A program made the position numbers and the translations under genes. A stretch of 64,000 bases of DNA from Prochlorococcus sp. AG-347-K17 (GTDB taxonomy: Bacteria; Cyanobacteriota; Cyanobacteriia; PCC-6307; Cyanobiaceae): NCBI GenBank assembly GCA_003281385.1, contig QCCE01000005.1, forward strand, positions 62,001 to 126,000, given 5' to 3'. Numbering within the stretch: the stretch's first letter is position 1; each line of letters begins with the position of its first letter. Shown here piece by piece: positions 58,876 to 64,000 of this stretch. A model generated the notes under the pieces. The model worked only from the letters and a program-made list of their open reading frames with translations, ran no database searches and was not told the DNA's origin.

Positions 58876-60309
58876 ATGCTTAGAAGAGTAATAAAGCCTA
58901 TCTTATTCTTACCACTTGCTCTAAGTATCAACTCAATTGATGTAATTTCAAGCGAAACAAAAAATTATGTTGATGATGTTCTAGGAGAAAAACCAAATAT
59001 TACTTTTGTTGATTATCAAGAAATAGAAAAAATTGTATTAAATAATCCAGAATTAAAGTCATTACAAAACTTAGTAGCCTCTGCAAGCTTTAATCTTTCC
59101 AGTCAAATTTCAAAAAGATACCCATCTTTAGATTTTCAAGCAAATGGATTACCAAAATATGTTGCAGGAAAACAGTACAATAGCAAATCACCCACTTTAA
59201 AAACATCACAATTCACGGCTAATCCTTCTCTTAATATCAAATGGGATATAGTTGCCCCACTTAGAGGGTCAGAAATTAAAATTGCCAAAGCAAACTATAA
59301 AATTGCAGAAAATAATTACGAGATTAAGAAAAAAGATTTAATTCAAGAAGCAAGAATGAGGTATCACAAATACCAAAAGTCATATCAAGATTTTCTAAAT
59401 AAAAAATTCACACTTGATTTATCAATTACAAGTTTAAAAAATGCAAAAGCGAAATTAGATGCTGGAATTGGTACAAAATTCGAAGTTCTTGAAGCAAAAG
59501 CTCAATTATCTAGAGATAAACAATCACTTAGTGAAAAGAAAATAGAGCATGAAATTAATAAAATTTCTCTTAAAGAGATTCTTAATATAAGAGGGGATTT
59601 GGAAAGTAAAAATGAGCAAAATTTAGTAGGGTTCTGGAATCATAGATTGAATAAAAATATTGATGAAGGTCTTGATAAAAATCTTTCCTTAAAAAATATC
59701 CTTCTTCAAAAATCAATCAAAAAGAGTCAAGCAAACAGTTTTTTAGCTCAAAATAAACCAAATATTTACATCAGCAATACACTATCTAGCACATTTAGCA
59801 AGGGTGATGCATTATCTGAGATTATTGACTCTGAAGAATCTGGATCTAATTATACTAATACTATAAGTCTAAATTTTGCATGGAATATCTTTAATGGCGG
59901 GCAAATTAAGAACTCCTACAAATCAAAAATAAAAGATGCAGAAGCTGAAAAATATTCTTATGAAAATCTAAAAAATGTTTTGAAAACAAGTATTAGTAAA
60001 GCCTACTTAAATCTTAAATTAAATGAAGAGAAAATTATTTCTTCTCTTAAAGAAATTGAATCTAACAAAGAGTCTGTAAGGCTTTCCAGACTTAGATACG
60101 ATGTTGGAATATCAACTCTTAAAGATGTTCTTGTTAGGCAAAGTGAACTAAGTAATGCGAAATCAAAAAATATAAATGCAATATATAATTACAATTTGAA
60201 TATAAATGAATTAGAAAGATTAACTTTTCTTGAAATGAGTAAGAATTGTTTGGGTAGTAACAATACTAAAATTAAAGATAAAGAGTCTATTTGCAATATA
60301 CAAAGATGA
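58876..60309 (+). CDS. TolC-family outer membrane efflux protein
   Basis: The 477-residue protein has a signal-like N-terminus (RRVIKPILFLPLALSINSIDVISS) and two long helical halves typical of OEP domains (DFLNKKFTLDLSITSLKNAKAKLDAGIGTKFEVLEAKAQLSRDK and SVRLSRLRYDVGISTLKDVLVRQSELSNAKS). It likely forms the outer-membrane channel of an export system. The inner partner is not in the window. The inositol phosphatase gene overlaps its stop (ATGA). Confidence 0.88.
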   Translation: MLRRVIKPILFLPLALSINSIDVISSETKNYVDDVLGEKPNITFVDYQEIEKIVLNNPELKSLQNLVASASFNLSSQISKRYPSLDFQANGLPKYVAGKQYNSKSPTLKTSQFTANPSLNIKWDIVAPLRGSEIKIAKANYKIAENNYEIKKKDLIQEARMRYHKYQKSYQDFLNKKFTLDLSITSLKNAKAKLDAGIGTKFEVLEAKAQLSRDKQSLSEKKIEHEINKISLKEILNIRGDLESKNEQNLVGFWNHRLNKNIDEGLDKNLSLKNILLQKSIKKSQANSFLAQNKPNIYISNTLSSTFSKGDALSEIIDSEESGSNYTNTISLNFAWNIFNGGQIKNSYKSKIKDAEAEKYSYENLKNVLKTSISKAYLNLKLNEEKIISSLKEIESNKESVRLSRLRYDVGISTLKDVLVRQSELSNAKSKNINAIYNYNLNINELERLTFLEMSKNCLGSNNTKIKDKESICNIQR

Positions 60310-61106
60310 ATCCACCAAATTTAACTAATAAGCAACTAAGTGAATTAGATTCTTTATTTGAATTAGTTAGTCAACGTCAAAAAAAAGATTTTGGAAATAT
60401 TAACGCCAGCAATAAAGCAGATGGATCATTATTAACAAGTTGTGATTTATGGAGTGACAAAACAATCATTGATGGCCTTGCTTCAATAGCTCCAGGTGAG
60501 GGTGTGCTTAGTGAAGAAGGACAAAAGTTAATTCCAAACTCAAAAGCTTATTGGGTGGTCGATCCACTCGATGGGACAACAAATTTTGCCGCAGGCATTC
60601 CTTACTGGTCTATATCGGTGGCAAGATTCGTTGATGGTAAACCGCAATCTTCTTTTTTAATAATTCCTACATTGAAAAAAAAGTTTGTATCTATTAAAGG
60701 TAAAGGTGTTTGGTTAAATAACCAGAAAATTGATCCTAACCAAAATAATCATCAAAGTGAATGCATTTCATTATGTAGTAGATCAATAAAAATTTTACAA
60801 AAAAAACCAAACTCAGTTTTTCCTGGCAAAATCAGACTCTTAGGTGTATCTAGTTTAAATCTTACGAGTGTAGCGATGGGACAAACTTTCGGAGCAATAG
60901 AATCAACCCCTAAAATATGGGATATTGCAGCAGCCTGGCTGCTATTAGAAGAACTCAATTGTTCTATAGAGTGGTTAGAAACAGATCCTTTAAATTTAGT
61001 TTCAGGAGAAGACTTGAGCGATGTTAATTTTCCATTAATTGCTTGTAAATCAATAGAAAAAGTTGAAATTTTAAAGCCATGGGGGAATTTATTATTGGAA
61101 AAATAG
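60306..61106 (+). CDS. Inositol monophosphatase family protein
   Basis: The 266 residues from ATG at 60306 have GEGVLSEEGQK (metal site), WVVDPLDGTTNFAAGIPYWSISVAR (DPLDGT motif) and WDIAAAWLLLEE (WDxAA motif). These are the three metal/phosphate signatures of the Li-sensitive phosphatase superfamily. Substrate could be inositol phosphate, PAP or a sugar phosphate. The ATG overlaps the TolC stop; a TTG 15 bp earlier is less likely. Confidence 0.92.
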   Translation: MNPPNLTNKQLSELDSLFELVSQRQKKDFGNINASNKADGSLLTSCDLWSDKTIIDGLASIAPGEGVLSEEGQKLIPNSKAYWVVDPLDGTTNFAAGIPYWSISVARFVDGKPQSSFLIIPTLKKKFVSIKGKGVWLNNQKIDPNQNNHQSECISLCSRSIKILQKKPNSVFPGKIRLLGVSSLNLTSVAMGQTFGAIESTPKIWDIAAAWLLLEELNCSIEWLETDPLNLVSGEDLSDVNFPLIACKSIEKVEILKPWGNLLLEK

Positions 61107-61181
61107 TTGCATGATAAATAAAAAATTTCTTGAAAAATTTCTTAATCAGATACAATAAAAAATAGTAAATTAATAAAATAT

Positions 61182-62111
61182 TTGAAGAAAATTAATATGC
61201 AGCGAAGTTCAGCATGGATACTTAAAAGTTTATGGGGAGCTTGTGAGCGATGGAGCAAATCTGATTGTGTTGATTTAAGCGCTGCATTTGCATACTACAC
61301 ACTTCAATCATTTTTTCCTATACTTCTAATTTCTCTTTCAATAGCTTCATGGTTCCTAGGAAAACAAGAAGGATTAGATCAACAAATAATTGACATTGCT
61401 GCTCAGCTTTTACCTCCTTCAGTTGTTGAGTTAGTAGAAACAACATTATTTAATTTGATAGATCAAGGTTTTGGGGCAGGTATTCTAGGAGCTATGTTTT
61501 TACTTTTTACAGCAGGAAATGCATACCTATCTCTTCAAAGAGGTTCGGATAGGCTCTGGGAAGACGAAATTCCTTCTAAAAAAGTAAATGCTGCATGGAG
61601 AGTGCAAGCTTCGAGGTTTCTCAGGAATAGAGTTGAAGCCTTTTTAATAGTATTCTTTATTGGTTTTTTAATGGTACTAGATCAGATTAGTGCAAATCTC
61701 AGGATGATCCCAAGTAACGTACTAGAAAATCTTTCAAAATCTAATAATCTTATTTCTGATTTATTATTAAAATTACCGCTATTACAAGTCGGTCAGTTTG
61801 CAATACCACTAATCGGATTTTCTTTAATGGCACTTTTATTACAAGCCCTTTTACCCAGTAGAAAAGTTCCTTTGAAACCTTTATTACCTGGATCTTTTCT
61901 TATTGGGATTGGCCTAACAACTTTAAACCTAGCAGTAAGTAAAAGTATTCTTTCACTTGGAGCAAGATTTCAAGCATATGGTTTTATTGGAGGTTTTCTT
62001 GTACTTACCTTGTGGGTATGGCTATTAGGAGTGATTTTATATTTTGGACAGTGCTGGAGCGTTGTTATTGCTAGTATGAGTCTATTAAATAAAAAAAGAA
62101 ATTATAAATAA
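61182..62111 (+). CDS. YihY/BrkB-family membrane protein
   Basis: The 309 residues have six hydrophobic helices. Conserved features are SAAFAYYTLQSFFPILLISLSIASWFLG, DLIDQGFGAGILGAMFLLFTAGNAYLSLQRGSDRLWE and FQAYGFIGGFLVLTLWVWLLGVILYFGQCWSVV. The family is of unknown function (BrkB/RNase BN misnomer). TTG start at 61182, 75 bp after the phosphatase gene. Confidence 0.9.
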   Translation: MKKINMQRSSAWILKSLWGACERWSKSDCVDLSAAFAYYTLQSFFPILLISLSIASWFLGKQEGLDQQIIDIAAQLLPPSVVELVETTLFNLIDQGFGAGILGAMFLLFTAGNAYLSLQRGSDRLWEDEIPSKKVNAAWRVQASRFLRNRVEAFLIVFFIGFLMVLDQISANLRMIPSNVLENLSKSNNLISDLLLKLPLLQVGQFAIPLIGFSLMALLLQALLPSRKVPLKPLLPGSFLIGIGLTTLNLAVSKSILSLGARFQAYGFIGGFLVLTLWVWLLGVILYFGQCWSVVIASMSLLNKKRNYK

Positions 62112-62122
62112 TAACAAATAAA

Positions 62123-62461
62123 ATGAATTATTTTCTTAAAGCTAATAAAAATCTCCTTACTTATACATTAATCATTCTTATAGTTATTCCAATTTTTGGA
62201 ATAAATTTTTTCATAAACTTTCTCGGTAATATACTACTCCTATTATTTTTAATATCTCTACTATTAGTAATTTTAGTTTCTATAGGATTTAACTCTTTCA
62301 AATCAAAGATTAATACATGTGAAACTTGTGGGGCAATATCTCTAGGCTTAAGTAAAACCTGCATGAATTGTGGAGCTAATCTAGAAAATATTAGTAATAA
62401 TCACTCTAATATAAAGCCTAGTGAAAGTACTATTGAAGTTAAGGCAGAAGAGGTAAAGTAA
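62123..62461 (+). CDS. Zinc-ribbon membrane protein, unknown
   Basis: The 112 residues have two hydrophobic helices (about 13-32 and 33-55) and then a CETCG...CMNCG zinc-ribbon-like pair (two CxxC, about residues 70-73 and 84-87), then a polar tail. It is possibly a small regulatory or quality-control protein. It is 11 bp after the YihY-family gene, so cotranscribed. It ends 4 bp before the convergent hli stop. Confidence 0.72.
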   Translation: MNYFLKANKNLLTYTLIILIVIPIFGINFFINFLGNILLLLFLISLLLVILVSIGFNSFKSKINTCETCGAISLGLSKTCMNCGANLENISNNHSNIKPSESTIEVKAEEVK

Positions 62462-62465
62462 AATA

Positions 62466-62612
62466 CTAACCTATTCCAATTTGTCTAAGTATACTTTGTC
62501 CAGTAATTAATTCAGTACCAAGACCAATCAAAATACCCATCATTGCCATACGGCCATTCCATGTTTCTGCAAAATTTACGAAGCCAAATCTTGGTTGGTT
62601 GTCATCATTCAT
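62466..62612 (-). CDS. hli: High-light-inducible protein (Hli/SCP)
   Basis: The 48-residue protein has FVNFAETWNGRMAMMGILIGLG, the ExxNGRxAM helix that binds chlorophyll and carotenoid in the LHC superfamily, and a short tail TELITGQSILRQIGIG. It is a one-helix protein that protects photosystems under stress. Prochlorococcus has many hli copies. ATG at 62612. It was too short to stand out among long ORFs, but the motif is unmistakable. Confidence 0.92.
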   Translation of the reverse strand: MNDDNQPRFGFVNFAETWNGRMAMMGILIGLGTELITGQSILRQIGIG

Positions 62613-62681
62613 AATTAACTAAAACATTTATCAAGTCATTTTAACGTTTTAAGGAAGAATTTAGGATAAATAATAAATTAT

Positions 62682-63065
62682 TTATTTAACATGTCTTACA
62701 CCATCAACAGGTCGATACTCATCTCCAGTTAGCTCCTCATACACAATAGCTGGTAATCCTGTATCAAACATTGTTTGCAATGCCTCTTTTAACATAGGGT
62801 TCCAACCTCCAGTACTAACTTTTCCATGTCTTACAGTCCAATCCCAAGTCCCTTGAAGATCTCTGGGTAATCTACCTTCTCTATCTCTTCGAGCGACTAA
62901 GTCTAAAGATTCAACTAAACCAACAATAACTGGATTTTTACCGTAAGAAGGGGTAAGACTCAGTTCAAGTCTAACTGGATCCTCTTTAACCATCTTTAAA
63001 CGAAACCTTGGTGGTAACTTGAGGGATCGTATTACCGCTGAAACAATTTTTGTTCTTAATTCCAA
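62682..63065 (-). CDS. Conserved cyanobacterial protein of unknown function
   Basis: The 127 residues are soluble and basic, with LKLPPRFRLKMVKEDPVRLELSLTPSYGKNP, LVARRDREGRLPRDLQGTWDW and TGLPAIVYEELTGDEYRPVDGVRHV. The composition (Arg, Trp, Gly rich for this genome) indicates strong constraint. I recognise it as a cyanobacterial hypothetical but no function. The TTG start is at 63065. The DUF2973 gene lies 22 bp upstream on the same strand. Confidence 0.75.
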   Translation of the reverse strand: MELRTKIVSAVIRSLKLPPRFRLKMVKEDPVRLELSLTPSYGKNPVIVGLVESLDLVARRDREGRLPRDLQGTWDWTVRHGKVSTGGWNPMLKEALQTMFDTGLPAIVYEELTGDEYRPVDGVRHVK

Positions 63066-63087
63066 TTTTTTCCTTAATGTAATTTAA

Positions 63088-63351
63088 CTAATCAGTTGTT
63101 GAGCCTTTTTCTTCTAATGTAGAGTCATTATCGTTGGAAAATCTCACTGTTAATAGCTCTTCTTCTGTAATGTTTCCTGATTTATCTAAAAGTTCTGGAT
63201 GTATTGTGAACTTTTTTTGTTTAAAATTAGAAGCACTGAAACGTTTATTTTTATTATCAGATATACCCCAACCATTAGACATAACTTTAAAAGCTTTCCA
63301 AACTAGATAGGTTAATGCTGCAGAATATATGATTGGAAATAGGATAGTCAT
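63088..63351 (-). CDS. DUF2973-type small membrane protein
   Basis: The 87 residues have one N-terminal helix (LFPIIYSAALTYLVWKAFKVM) and a polar part with FTIHPELLDKSGNITEEELLTVRF, the HPELLD...G...LLxVR signature of cyanobacterial DUF2973. Function unknown. ATG at 63351, divergent from the protease gene with 171 bp of AT-rich DNA that shows no clear element. Confidence 0.82.
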   Translation of the reverse strand: MTILFPIIYSAALTYLVWKAFKVMSNGWGISDNKNKRFSASNFKQKKFTIHPELLDKSGNITEEELLTVRFSNDNDSTLEEKGSTTD

Positions 63352-63522
63352 CTAACTTATAAATTAATTTGTTGTTTGATTATTATAATAGCCCGAAAAA
63401 AAGAAATTTAGCTATTTTAAATTAATAAATAATTCTCTAGACTAAATTATTGAATTTAGTAGTTATATTTGGATTACACAATTTAGTGCATTAATCTTTC
63501 GAAGTACATAAGAAAATCAAAA

Positions 63523-64000
63523 TTGACGAGATACATCCAAAACCTATTTCTACTCGCCTCATTAATTACGGTGGGGATTAAATTTCCTGAAAAAGTAATA
63601 TCCCAATCATTTAGCAAAACAAAAAATATTGAGGCTAATATATATTCAAAAAAATCATTCATAACTAAAGCTGTTGAAAGAACGGGTGCATCCGTAGTGA
63701 CAATTGATACTCAAAGATATGTTAAAAAAAGAAAATTTCCAAAAAATTCTCAACTATTTCTAGATCCATATTTTGAAAGATTTTTTGGATTAGATTTACC
63801 TAATGATAATCGACCAAGGATAGAGCAAAACCAAGGGAGCGGATTTATCTTTGCAGATGGACTCTTAATGACCAATGCTCATGTTGTGAATGGATCAGAT
63901 AAAGTAATTGTCGGTTTAACCAATGGCAAAAAATTCAACGCAAAACTTGTAGGGCAAGATTTTTTTACTGATTTAGCTGTGCTAAAGATTGAAGGAAAAG
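63523..64000 (+). CDS. HtrA/Deg-family serine protease, partial
   Basis: The visible 159 residues begin with TTG at 63523, giving a signal/anchor helix (about 6-19) and a linker. The trypsin-like domain starts about residue 47. Catalytic His is H120 in TNAHVVNG and Asp is D150 in TDLAVLKIEG. The Ser and PDZ domain lie outside the window. Periplasmic or lumenal quality control is likely; which Deg paralogue is unknown. Confidence 0.92.
   Translation, partial: MTRYIQNLFLLASLITVGIKFPEKVISQSFSKTKNIEANIYSKKSFITKAVERTGASVVTIDTQRYVKKRKFPKNSQLFLDPYFERFFGLDLPNDNRPRIEQNQGSGFIFADGLLMTNAHVVNGSDKVIVGLTNGKKFNAKLVGQDFFTDLAVLKIEGK

Overview
This window looks like core genome of a high-light-adapted Prochlorococcus (marine picocyanobacterium). 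The evidence is the very AT-rich sequence with A/T-rich codon use, extreme packing of short operons, frequent TTG starts, and cyanobacterial or plastid-type genes: NDH-1 subunits A, I, G, E, D, F, M and O, crtP/crtB/crtQ, the regulators RpaA, RpaB and RbcR, a PedR-like regulator, Ycf3, Ycf34, a DUF751 protein, PetL and a high-light-inducible protein. The clade call is inference; no 16S gene is present. I see no transposase, prophage, CRISPR array or rRNA.

Layout. 1-3.4 kb: SUI1 fragment, trpB, rhodanese, an unknown membrane-anchored protein. 3.5-9.4 kb: gltA, the ndhAIGE cluster, nadK with a CYTH triphosphatase gene, a PedR-like regulator. 9.5-17 kb: metF, a sugar nucleotidyltransferase, scpA, ndhD, ndhF, and an NnrU/Z-ISO-type membrane protein. 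17-25.6 kb: rbcR, DUF3172, ndhM, crtP-crtB, an RRM protein, a CCA-adding enzyme, ycf34, tsaB, plsC, fabD. 25.6-36.4 kb: fabH, plsX, rpaB, radA, ycf3, a copper ATPase, tmk, holB, rpaA and an unknown protein. 36.4-37 kb: the only large non-coding patch beside a tRNA, holding tRNA-Asn, a displaced copy of its 3' end, two terminators and a direct repeat. 37-46 kb: an ECF-type ATPase with UPF0367, cysK, a J-domain protein, ndhO, an epimerase, a LpxB-like protein, a TPR protein, an IscA-type protein, crtQ. 46-57 kb: hemD, rbfA, a GST, a CRR7-like protein, aroK, a two-domain pterin synthase with a RibD-like reductase, petL, rimO, VKOR-Trx, nadB. 57-64 kb: a radical-SAM/PDZ protein, a TolC-like protein, an inositol-phosphatase family protein, a YihY-family protein, hli, and the start of an HtrA/Deg protease.

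Functional themes. Photosynthetic electron flow (NDH-1, cytochrome b6f PetL, Ycf3, CRR7), its control (RpaA, RpaB, PedR-like, RbcR), carotenoid synthesis (crtB, crtP, crtQ and a Z-ISO candidate) and lipid initiation (plsX, fabH, fabD, plsC in one run) account for much of the region. The rest is housekeeping.

Most notable: (a) a tRNA-Asn 3'-end duplication with duplicated terminators, consistent with a scar of a tRNA-targeting mobile element; (b) 16 of 17 convergent gene junctions have a gap of 10 bp or less or overlap, and the one exception is that scar; (c) PlsX carries an extra N-terminal region of 11-residue-like repeats; (d) a fused tandem pterin synthase whose first domain has lost a catalytic His. 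I found no clearly new multi-gene system.
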